From Odoribacter sp. (GTDB lineage Bacteria > Bacteroidota > Bacteroidia > Bacteroidales > Prolixibacteraceae), in NCBI GenBank assembly GCA_013824715.1, contig PNOH01000006.1, positions 1-64,000 on the forward strand: DNA of 64,000 bases, in the 5' to 3' direction. The position numbers and the translations under genes were made by a program. The notes under the pieces were generated by a model. The model searched no databases, was not told where the DNA came from, and worked only from the letters and a program-made list of their open reading frames with translations. How positions within the stretch are numbered: the stretch's first letter is position 1; the number at the start of each line of letters is the position of its first letter. Below are positions 46,176-54,298 of this stretch, piece by piece.

Positions 46176-46239
46176 AGCCATTTAGCCATTTAACCATTTA
46201 GCCATTTAACCATTTAGCCATTTAACCATTCAGCCATTT
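46176..46239. repeat. 8-bp tandem repeat (AGCCATTT/AACCATTT)
   Basis: Eight consecutive 8-base units, mostly alternating AGCCATTT and AACCATTT, between ung and rmuC. The preceding 60 bases are also simple sequence built on CAATT words. Likely variable in copy number between strains. Confidence 0.85.
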
Positions 46240-46313
46240 ATTTCTCGCTTATTTTCATTCCTCATTCACCGATTGCCCGTTCCTTTTTGTATTTTTATTC
46301 AAAATTCTGAATC

Positions 46314-47660
46314 ATGGATATTCTTTTTCTTTCAGCGGGCCTCGCCCTCGGTATTCTTCTTGGCTTTCTTTTCCTGAAAGGGAAACTTCAAAAGCAACGT
46401 TCTGATTTCGAACTTGAAAAACGATCCGGGGAACAAATCCTGATTCAGCAGAAATTTGAACTGGATAAGGAAAAGTCGTTGTTCGAAGACCGAAATCTAA
46501 CGCTACTGAAAGAAAAAGAAGAGTTAATTCAGCAAATTCAGGTGCTGCGTACCGAAAACTCGATTCAAAACCAGCAACTGGCCAGGGCCGAAGGCGATTT
46601 CCTGAACCTTCAGGAAAAGTTGGATACCCAGAAGAAGGAAATGGAAACCATTCAGCAAAAATTCACCTCCGAATTCGAGAGTATTGCCGCCAAAATCCTG
46701 AAACAGAATACGGCTGAATTTTCGGCTTCCAATCAGAAAAGCATCACCGAATTGCTTTCTCCTTTAAAAGAAAAAATTCAGGTTTTCGAGAAAAAAGTGG
46801 AAGATACATACGAAAAAGGGTTAAAAGACCAAACCGACCTGAAAGCCGAACTCAAAAAACTGCACGACCTGAACCTGAAGATCAGCGACGAAGCCAATAA
46901 CCTGACCCGTGCACTGAAGGGCGATGTTAAAAAACAAGGCAACTGGGGCGAAATGATCCTGGAACGAATCCTGGAAAGGTCGGGGCTTACTGAAGGCCGC
47001 GAGTACATGAAACAGGAAAGCGTCCTTTCTGAGAATGGACAGCGGTTGCAACCTGATGTGGTCATTCATTTACCCGACCAGAAACACATTGTGGTTGACT
47101 CTAAGGTTTCGCTGGTGGCCTACGAACGGCTGGTCAATTCCGACAATGAAAAGGACCGGGTGAACCATGTCAAAGAGCACCTGCAAAGTGTCAGAAGTCA
47201 CATTAAAATCCTGAGCGAAAAACATTACCAACATTCTCAGGGATTCAACAGCCCCGATTTTGTATTGCTTTTCATCCCTATCGAATCGTCGTTCAGTATA
47301 GCTGTTCAGGAAGATCAGGATTTGTTCTCGTTTGCCTGGGACAATAAAGTAGTCATTGTTAGTCCGTCAACTTTACTGGCCACCCTGCGTACCATTGCTT
47401 CCATCTGGCAGCAGGAAAACCAAAACCGCAACGCATTGGAAATTGCCCGGCAAAGCGGCGCTCTGTACGATAAATTCGTTGGTTTTATTGAAGATATGGA
47501 GTCGATAGGCAAGAGCATCGACAGCACCCGGAAAAACTACGAGATGGCCACCAACAAATTGTACACGGGCAGCGGAAACCTGGTGAAACGTGCCGAAAAC
47601 ATCAAAAAACTGGGAGCAAAGACTACTAAGGAATTGCCAATTGAAAAGCTAATTGAATAG
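46314..47660 (+). CDS. rmuC: DNA recombination protein RmuC
   Basis: A 448-residue protein with an N-terminal membrane helix (FLSAGLALGILLGFLFL), a long coiled coil (about 25-200) and the RmuC nuclease-like domain (about 205-420; KKQGNWGEMILERILERSGL, DVVIHLPDQKHIVVDSKVS, FIPIESSFSIAV). RmuC limits inversions at short repeats; the family has a PD-(D/E)xK-like core. Complete. Confidence 0.95.
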   Translation: MDILFLSAGLALGILLGFLFLKGKLQKQRSDFELEKRSGEQILIQQKFELDKEKSLFEDRNLTLLKEKEELIQQIQVLRTENSIQNQQLARAEGDFLNLQEKLDTQKKEMETIQQKFTSEFESIAAKILKQNTAEFSASNQKSITELLSPLKEKIQVFEKKVEDTYEKGLKDQTDLKAELKKLHDLNLKISDEANNLTRALKGDVKKQGNWGEMILERILERSGLTEGREYMKQESVLSENGQRLQPDVVIHLPDQKHIVVDSKVSLVAYERLVNSDNEKDRVNHVKEHLQSVRSHIKILSEKHYQHSQGFNSPDFVLLFIPIESSFSIAVQEDQDLFSFAWDNKVVIVSPSTLLATLRTIASIWQQENQNRNALEIARQSGALYDKFVGFIEDMESIGKSIDSTRKNYEMATNKLYTGSGNLVKRAENIKKLGAKTTKELPIEKLIE

Positions 47661-47794
47661 TGTTTTAGAGAAGTTGAAAAAGTTTTTCCATACGTGTGTA
47701 ACATTAGGTACAAATGGGTTCGTAAGATACCTGTACTTTTAGGTCGCAGAATAAAATTCAACTTTTTGAATGCCTGCGGCAAATCTCAATAACT

Positions 47795-48373
47795 ATGAAA
47801 TATATATTGCACTTTCTTCCGCCCAAACCATGGAGGTTTCCGGTATTGCTGATTGCCGGAATCTTCATCGGACTGTTTTTTTTTCTTTTTTATGTGAGCA
47901 AAGCTTATTCTTATTTGTCTGATAATCCAGAAACCTGTGTCAACTGCCACATCATGTCGCCACAGTATGCTACCTGGAACCATAGTTCGCACCGGCGGTA
48001 CACGAACTGTAACGACTGCCATGTACCGCACAATAACGTATTCAACAAGTACTTTTTCAAAGCTAAAGACGGGATGCGCCATGCTTCCATGTTTGCACTC
48101 CGCCTGGAGCCTCAGGTTATTTTTATTCATCAGGCCGGAAAGGATGTGGTTCATCAAAATTGCATCCGTTGTCACTCTAATTTATTGCTCGATCCGAAGT
48201 TGGATTCTTCAGTAAAAAATCAGTCTGTCCATGCTACCGATCGTGTTTGTTGGGAATGTCACCGCGAAGTTCCGCACGGAAGGGTAAATAGCCTGAGCAG
48301 CACGCCTTATGCGAGGGTTCCGTTGCCCGAAAGTCCGGTGCCTGATTGGTTGAAAAAAGCAATGGCAGATTAA
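47795..48373 (+). CDS. nrfH: Cytochrome c nitrite reductase small subunit
   Basis: The membrane quinol dehydrogenase that feeds electrons to NrfA. A 192-residue NapC/NirT-type tetraheme protein with an N-terminal helix (about 16-35) and four haem motifs: CVNCH (48-52, followed by the axial Met in IMSP), CNDCH (72-76), CIRCH (123-127) and CWECH (152-156). It is followed by nrfA 26 bases later. Confidence 0.96.
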   Translation: MKYILHFLPPKPWRFPVLLIAGIFIGLFFFLFYVSKAYSYLSDNPETCVNCHIMSPQYATWNHSSHRRYTNCNDCHVPHNNVFNKYFFKAKDGMRHASMFALRLEPQVIFIHQAGKDVVHQNCIRCHSNLLLDPKLDSSVKNQSVHATDRVCWECHREVPHGRVNSLSSTPYARVPLPESPVPDWLKKAMAD

Positions 48374-48399
48374 TAAAAACAAAAAATAAATACACTCTT

Positions 48400-49920
48400 A
48401 TGAAACCCATTACACAAATTATTGAGAATCGGCCATGGATGGCCTGGCTCATCTTTCTGGTCACCATCATTATAGTTTTTATAGTCGGTTTACTGGCCTC
48501 ATCGGTGATTGAGCGGCGTGCTGAAGCTGTTTTTGTGAATGTTCCGAAAACGGAAATCTCGCAATTTGAACCCCGAAATTCGGTTTGGGGCGAAAACTTT
48601 CCGCGCGAATTTCAGTCGTATTCCCAGACTGCCGATACCACATTTGCCAGTAAATACAATGGGAGCCAGATGATAGACATGCTGGAAGTTGAACCCCGCT
48701 TAGTCGTCCTTTGGGCCGGATATGGTTTTTCGAAAGATTACAGCCAGGGGCGCGGACATTTTTACGCTGTCGAAGATATCCGGAATTCATTGCGTACCGG
48801 CGGACCGACCAACGAAACCGATGGACCTCAGCCTTCAACTTGCTGGACATGCAAAAGCCCCGACGTTCCGCGCATGATGCAGGAAGAAGGGGTTACTGAA
48901 TTTTACAAGGGAAAATGGTCGCGACTGGGAGCCGAAGTAGTTAACCCGATTGGCTGCGCCGATTGTCACGACTCAAAAACCATGAACCTGCATATTTCGC
49001 GTCCGGGATTGATTGAAGCTTTTGAGCGCCAGGGCAAAGATATTACTAAAGCTTCGCACCAGGAAATGAGGACTTTGGTTTGTGCCCAGTGCCATGTGGA
49101 ATATTATTTCGACAAACACAAAGCGGAAGGCGCTGCTTACCTGACTTTTCCGTGGGATAAAGGGTTGAGCGCCGAAGCCATCGAAAAATATTACGATGAA
49201 ATTGAATTCTCTGACTGGACACATTCCATGAGTAAAGCGCCGATGCTGAAAGCACAACATCCGGAGTACGAAACGTATTCACTGGGCATTCATGCTGAAC
49301 GCGGAGTTTCGTGCGCCGACTGCCACATGCCGTATAAAAGTGAAGGCGGCCAGAAATTTACCGATCACCATATCCAGTCGCCACTGAATAATGTGGCCAA
49401 TTCGTGCCAGATTTGCCATCGCGAAGAAACAGCTAAACTGATCCAGAATGTATATGACCGTCAGGATAAAATTATCGAAAACCGAAACAAATTGGAAGAG
49501 TTGTTGGTTTATGCACATGTGGAAGCCAAAAAAGCATGGGATTTGGGTGCGACTGAAGCTGAGATGAAAGATATTCTGATGGGGATCCGACATGCACAGT
49601 GGCGCTGGGATTTCGCTGCTGCCAGTCATGGGGCATCCTTTCATGCTCCGATTGAAACCAGCCGGATCATTTCATCCGGAATTGCTATTGTTGGAGAAAC
49701 CCGTATCAAACTGGCCCGATTACTGGCCAGCAAAGGATTCAATCAGGAAATTCCTTATCCTGATATTGCCACCAAAGCTAAAGCACAGGAGTTTATTGGA
49801 CTGGACATGAAAAAACTTCGGGAAGAGAAGTCAACCTTCCGGAAAAACCTGGTTCCCCAATGGATTGAGGCTGCTGAAAAGCGCGAAGCCGGATACGACA
49901 AAAATGGAATACGACAATAA
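48400..49920 (+). CDS. nrfA: Ammonia-forming cytochrome c nitrite reductase (catalytic subunit)
   Basis: A pentaheme enzyme reducing nitrite to ammonium. About 506 residues from the ATG at 48400, which begins the N-terminal anchor helix (about 13-34); an upstream in-frame ATG at 48346 lies inside nrfH. Haem motifs: the catalytic CWTCK (148-152, Lys-ligated), CADCH (186-190), CAQCH (228-232), CADCH (305-309) and CQICH (336-340). The retained N-terminal helix suggests a membrane-anchored form. Functions with NrfH. Confidence 0.97.
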   Translation: MKPITQIIENRPWMAWLIFLVTIIIVFIVGLLASSVIERRAEAVFVNVPKTEISQFEPRNSVWGENFPREFQSYSQTADTTFASKYNGSQMIDMLEVEPRLVVLWAGYGFSKDYSQGRGHFYAVEDIRNSLRTGGPTNETDGPQPSTCWTCKSPDVPRMMQEEGVTEFYKGKWSRLGAEVVNPIGCADCHDSKTMNLHISRPGLIEAFERQGKDITKASHQEMRTLVCAQCHVEYYFDKHKAEGAAYLTFPWDKGLSAEAIEKYYDEIEFSDWTHSMSKAPMLKAQHPEYETYSLGIHAERGVSCADCHMPYKSEGGQKFTDHHIQSPLNNVANSCQICHREETAKLIQNVYDRQDKIIENRNKLEELLVYAHVEAKKAWDLGATEAEMKDILMGIRHAQWRWDFAAASHGASFHAPIETSRIISSGIAIVGETRIKLARLLASKGFNQEIPYPDIATKAKAQEFIGLDMKKLREEKSTFRKNLVPQWIEAAEKREAGYDKNGIRQ

Positions 49921-49956
49921 GGAAATAAGGAAAAAGGAAAAAACACTCAATAATTC

Positions 49957-51186
49957 ATGATGACAAGAACAATTATTATTGGAATTCTCTGCTTTCTTGC
50001 AGGCAGTCAGGTTAAAGCACAATTCAGCCTTTCCGGAGAGTTAAGGCCAAGGACCGAATACAGTCACGGTTATGGTACCCTGGCAGCCGAAGATCAAAAA
50101 CCGTCAACTTTCACCTCACAGCGCACCCGTTTAAACTTCGATTACAAAATGGATTTGCTGAAATTTGGGATAGTACTACAGGATGTCCGTGTATGGGGAA
50201 ATCAGGTGCAATCAGTCTCCAATGAAGACTTTGCAGTTTCTGTTCATCAGGCCTGGGCTGAAATGAATTTGGGCAAAAGCCTGACACTGAAAGTTGGCCG
50301 CCAGGAGTTGGCCTACGACGATCAGCGAATTTTTGGCATCAATATTTGGAGCCAGCAAGGCCGCTCCCACGATATTGCAATATTTAAATATGCCAAAAAA
50401 CTGAATGTTCATTTGGGTATCGCCCATCACGAAAATACAAACCGCAAAAACAATTTGTATGAAGGCCCCGATGCCTATAAAGATTTACAATTTCTTTGGA
50501 TTAACCGAAAAACCGAAAAACTGAACCTGAGTTTGCTATTCCTGAATAACGGGAAACCAGTAATGGTAGGAAGTGTGCAAAAATCGAGATACAGCCAGAT
50601 ATTTGGCACACACATCGATGTACCTATGGAAAACATGGCATTTTCCGGTAACCTGTATTTTCAAACCGGCGAAGATGGTGCGAACAAATCGCTTCGTGCA
50701 TTTAACCTGATGGCTGAGGCAACTTACATTATTTCTGAAAATACACGGTGGACTGCAGGTTATGAAATCCTTTCAGGAACTGATTATGATCAGACTGAAA
50801 AGAATTCTTCCTTTAATCCGATTTATGGCAACAACCATAAATTCAACGGATACATGGATTATTTTTATGTGGGAAATCACCTGAACAATGTAGGCCTGGC
50901 CAACGCTTATGCCAAATTTGCAACCAGCAAGAAAAAAACAGCATTCAACGCCGACGTACATTTTTTTGCCAGTACTGCCAAAATTTCAGCAACTGCAGAT
51001 AATTATCTGGGAACAGAACTGGATTTGAGCCTGACCCGGACTTTAAACCCCGCCACTAAAATTACCTTTGGTTACTCGCAAATGTTTGGCAGCGAAAGTC
51101 TGGAAATACTGAAAGGAGGCTCTGCCGGAGCTTTCAACAACTGGGCTTATGTGATGATCGCAGTAACTCCTAAATTTATTCCGTAA
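49957..51186 (+). CDS. Alginate-export-like outer-membrane porin
   Basis: A 409-residue barrel protein with a signal peptide (to VKAQ), SGELRPRTEYSHGYG and TSQRTRLNFDYKMD at the N-terminus, as in the Alginate_exp/porin family, and many amphipathic strands. It lies 36 bases after nrfA on the same strand, so it is likely a nitrite/nitrate- or ion-permeable porin serving NrfHA (inference). Confidence 0.82.
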   Translation: MMTRTIIIGILCFLAGSQVKAQFSLSGELRPRTEYSHGYGTLAAEDQKPSTFTSQRTRLNFDYKMDLLKFGIVLQDVRVWGNQVQSVSNEDFAVSVHQAWAEMNLGKSLTLKVGRQELAYDDQRIFGINIWSQQGRSHDIAIFKYAKKLNVHLGIAHHENTNRKNNLYEGPDAYKDLQFLWINRKTEKLNLSLLFLNNGKPVMVGSVQKSRYSQIFGTHIDVPMENMAFSGNLYFQTGEDGANKSLRAFNLMAEATYIISENTRWTAGYEILSGTDYDQTEKNSSFNPIYGNNHKFNGYMDYFYVGNHLNNVGLANAYAKFATSKKKTAFNADVHFFASTAKISATADNYLGTELDLSLTRTLNPATKITFGYSQMFGSESLEILKGGSAGAFNNWAYVMIAVTPKFIP

Positions 51187-51209
51187 AGAGCTAAAAAAAA
51201 TTCCGGATA

Positions 51210-52568
51210 TCAATCCTGTTCAACTGCAATTAAAAAATGCTGTGTCCTGAAATATAGTGTGTTTCCTGAAATTGCAGGAGTAGCCATGCAAATATCTTTC
51301 AGTGCATTTTTTGCTAACAGTTTAAACTCAGGCCCTGCCTGAATCACATAAATGTTTCCATCTTCGGAACTGAAATAGAGTTTTCCTCCGGCAGCAATGC
51401 CCGAAGCAGTAAATGCTTCTTTCAGGCTTTCCTTATACTTCTCTTCCCCGGTCAGCGCGTCGAAACAGGTTAATTGGCCGTTCACCTGAAGGTTGTAAAG
51501 GTACCCGTTGTAAACAAGAGGTGTTTGCATGTATGCGCCACCCCGTTTCACACTCCAGGCAATGTATTGGTTTTTGGTACTATCCGGAGCAAGGGTAATA
51601 TCTCCCATAGCTGATAGTTTAACCGCGAATATGGGTGAAAACTTTCCATGTGCACCGTTCAGGTAGATCAGATCATTCGCTATCACCGGCGTTGGGGTAG
51701 GAATATCACCTCCGTTGCCAAGTTTCCAGATTTCATTTCCTGTTTCGAAATCGTAGCCACACATATGGGTAAAGCCATTTGCAACAACCTGAGTCTTTCC
51801 ATTCTTTGTATAAATGGCAGGAGTAACATAGGTTTGAGCTTTTTCGCCACGTGCAGTTCTCCAGATTTCAATACCAGTCGGAAGGTCGAATGCGGCTATA
51901 AAGGGATTTTTCGGAATGTCGCACTGAACAATTATTTTGTTTTTGAAAATGATTGGTGAACTTGAGTAGCCCCACTCAATTCCAGGAACGGCAGCGAAGC
52001 CCGGATTAATTATTCCCATATCTTTTTTCCAGATGAGATTACCCATAAAATCATAACAATACATTCCTTCCGAACCAAAGTGTACGACCAGATATTTACC
52101 ATCGGTGGCCGGAGTGCAGTTGGCCTGTGAGGCTTTGGTGTGTCGCTTCGACTTTGGGATTCCTTTGTGTGCAAGCCTTTCCCAAAGTATTTTCCCGGAG
52201 GATTTGTCGAGGCAATACACTTTGAATTCATGAACCGTGCTGTCGTTGGCCTCGTCAATATCGCCGTAAAGGCCAACTTTAAGCGATTCGCTGCTGGTAG
52301 TACTAACGGCCGTGGTCACAAACAGGTAATTATCCCAGATCACAGGGCACGAATGACCTAAACCCGGAATCGGAGTTTTCCACCTGATGTGTTCTCCGGT
52401 TTCGGCATTCCAGGTGGTAGCGGTTTTTTCATTTTCGATGAATCCCAACGCAAACGGGCCACGGAAGCCCGGCCACTGCTGGTTGTAAGGAGTTTGGGAA
52501 AATCCGTTTAAGTTGAATAAGAACAGCAAAATAACGGGCAAACTGAATAGGTTGATTTTGGTTTTCAT
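51210..52568 (-). CDS. PQQ-like beta-propeller (BamB-type) secreted protein
   Basis: A 452-residue protein from the ATG at 52568 (signal peptide to GFSQ); a longer frame from 52697 has no export signal. It consists of repeated PQQ-type blades ([20 protein letters not shown]-like segments, [53 protein letters not shown]). A binding scaffold rather than an obvious dehydrogenase, since no catalytic residues were recognised. Confidence 0.88.
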   Translation of the reverse strand: [452 protein letters not shown]

Positions 52569-52793
52569 AGAAACTATTTTGGTTTTAGGAATATGTGCGA
52601 CCGGAAACGAAGGTAAATTTGGGAAAAAATTACGCTTGTGCGTAGTTCGAAGGTAAATTTTACTCCCTTTTTTATTTTCGGATGATCGAAATGTCATTCC
52701 GAAGAATATCGGGATCTTTTGGAATACCGGTAAATAAGATGAAAAGTTTTAGCCAATTTTGTTTTAATTTAGCTGATAATAAACCTGACTGAC

Positions 52794-54113
52794 ATGAAAA
52801 AGATGCGCTGTTTTGCCTTGCTAACATTTACGCTCAGCTTTTTGAGTTTGGGACAAGTGGCAATAACCTCTCCCGATTGCAATAATGATGTAAAAGACCA
52901 CCGTGGAAAAATGAAACCCTGGACCAAAGGCGCCCACGAAACCGATAAATACCGCAATGTATTCCTTGATGCCGGATACAAACAGGCTGACATTGATGCC
53001 AAACTGGCCAAAGCTTATCACGATTTGTTTGAAGGTCCCGACCGGGTGTATTTCGAAGTGGGCGACTCGATGGCTTATGTTTCCGATCTTAAAAATAACG
53101 ATTGCCGTACGGAAGGATTATCGTACGGGTTGATGGTGGCGGTACAACTGGATAAAAAAGATGTTTTCGACAAACTTTGGCGATGGACCAGAAAATACAT
53201 GCAGCACCAGGGTGGCGCACGTGATGCCTATTTTGCCTGGAGTGTCAACAATAAAACCTTCAAGCGTAATTCAGATGGCTCTGCTTCCGATGGCGAACTT
53301 TATTTTGTGACCGACTTGCTTTTTGCCTCCAACCGGTGGGGTAACGAAACAGGGATCAATTACTACGCCGAAGCCCGGAGAATTCTGGATGCCATGTGGA
53401 GCAAAGATGGAACGCAAGGCGTTACAAATGTGCTGAATACCGAACACAAGCAAATCACCTTTGTGCCCGATAAAGGTGGCTACAACTGGACAGACCCGTC
53501 GTACCATTTGCCAGCCTTTTACGAAGTGTGGGCCGAATATGCCAAAGACGGACATGAACAATTTTATCGTGATTGTGCCGACACCGCGAGGATTTACCTT
53601 CACCGTGCATGCAACCGGCCCACCGCATTAAATTCCGATTATGCCGAATTCAGTGGAGCTCCACGGAATTTCTGGAAAATGCAACCAGCCTTTCGGTACG
53701 ATTCGTGGCGGGTACCTATGAATATTGCCATGGATTATTCGTGGTATGCCAAAGACCAGAAATGGCAACAGGATTACGGCAAACGGCTTCAGAATTTCCT
53801 GTTTTGCAGGGGAATTGACACCTTCGAAGATCAATTTATGCTGGATGGAACATTGCCAAAGGAAGAGCATATTCTGGATGCAGGCGGGTACAAAAAACTG
53901 CGGCATTCGCTTGGTTTGGTTGCTACCTCTGGCGCTGCTTCGCTGTTGGGAACCCAGGCCAAAAGCTGGAAATTTGTTGATGCAGTTTGGAATGCCAAAC
54001 TGGAACCCTACTCTGACGGATATTTCGATCCGTATTACGACGGATTACTCTACCTGTTCAGCCTGATGCACCTGAGCGGCAATTACCGGATAATTACTCC
54101 GGGGATGAAATAG
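52794..54113 (+). CDS. GH8-family xylan-degrading enzyme
   Basis: A 439-residue secreted GH8 (alpha6/alpha6 barrel) enzyme. Seen: signal peptide (to SLGQ), DCRTEGLSYGLM with the general acid Glu107, SASDGELYF with Asp166, and RYDSWRVPMNIAMD where the family keeps its catalytic base. The long form with many inserts resembles reducing-end exo-oligoxylanases (Rex) more than cellulases, but this is tentative. Convergent with the GH43 gene, with a repeat cluster between them. Confidence 0.88.
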   Translation: MKKMRCFALLTFTLSFLSLGQVAITSPDCNNDVKDHRGKMKPWTKGAHETDKYRNVFLDAGYKQADIDAKLAKAYHDLFEGPDRVYFEVGDSMAYVSDLKNNDCRTEGLSYGLMVAVQLDKKDVFDKLWRWTRKYMQHQGGARDAYFAWSVNNKTFKRNSDGSASDGELYFVTDLLFASNRWGNETGINYYAEARRILDAMWSKDGTQGVTNVLNTEHKQITFVPDKGGYNWTDPSYHLPAFYEVWAEYAKDGHEQFYRDCADTARIYLHRACNRPTALNSDYAEFSGAPRNFWKMQPAFRYDSWRVPMNIAMDYSWYAKDQKWQQDYGKRLQNFLFCRGIDTFEDQFMLDGTLPKEEHILDAGGYKKLRHSLGLVATSGAASLLGTQAKSWKFVDAVWNAKLEPYSDGYFDPYYDGLLYLFSLMHLSGNYRIITPGMK

Positions 54114-54121
54114 TTTGGGAA

Positions 54122-54158
54122 ATGCTCCCTTCGACACGCTTCGCTGCTCAGGGAGCAT
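54122..54158. repeat. Palindromic repeat ATGCTCCCT...AGGGAGCAT
   Basis: 9-bp arms (54122-54130, 54150-54158) flank a sequence whose reverse complement matches the dispersed repeat at 7867. It lies 8 bases after the GH8 stop and may double as its terminator. Confidence 0.65.
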
Positions 54159-54179
54159 CGCTTTGATCAGCAGCTTCAA

Positions 54180-54284
54180 GTCCGTCCGCTAAAGCGAGAC
54201 GGCAAAGGATATTATCTCATTGAAATACATTTTCACTCATTCAAAGCTTTGTCTTTCCTTTGCCGTTGGTTTCAACCAACGGAC
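54180..54284. repeat. REP/BIME-like cluster 2
   Basis: Copy 3 (54180-54210; CCGTCCGCT/AGCGAGACGG) in forward orientation and copy 4 (54256-54284; CCGTTGGTT/AACCAACGG) reversed, 45 bases apart, between two convergent genes. Orientation is the same as in cluster 1. Confidence 0.8.
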
Positions 54285-54298
54285 ATGAGTTGCCAATT

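Noticed and set aside
46176-46239. Possible CRISPR array or iteron origin
   Set aside because: Units of 8 bases without spacers and no replication gene nearby; better explained as a microsatellite.
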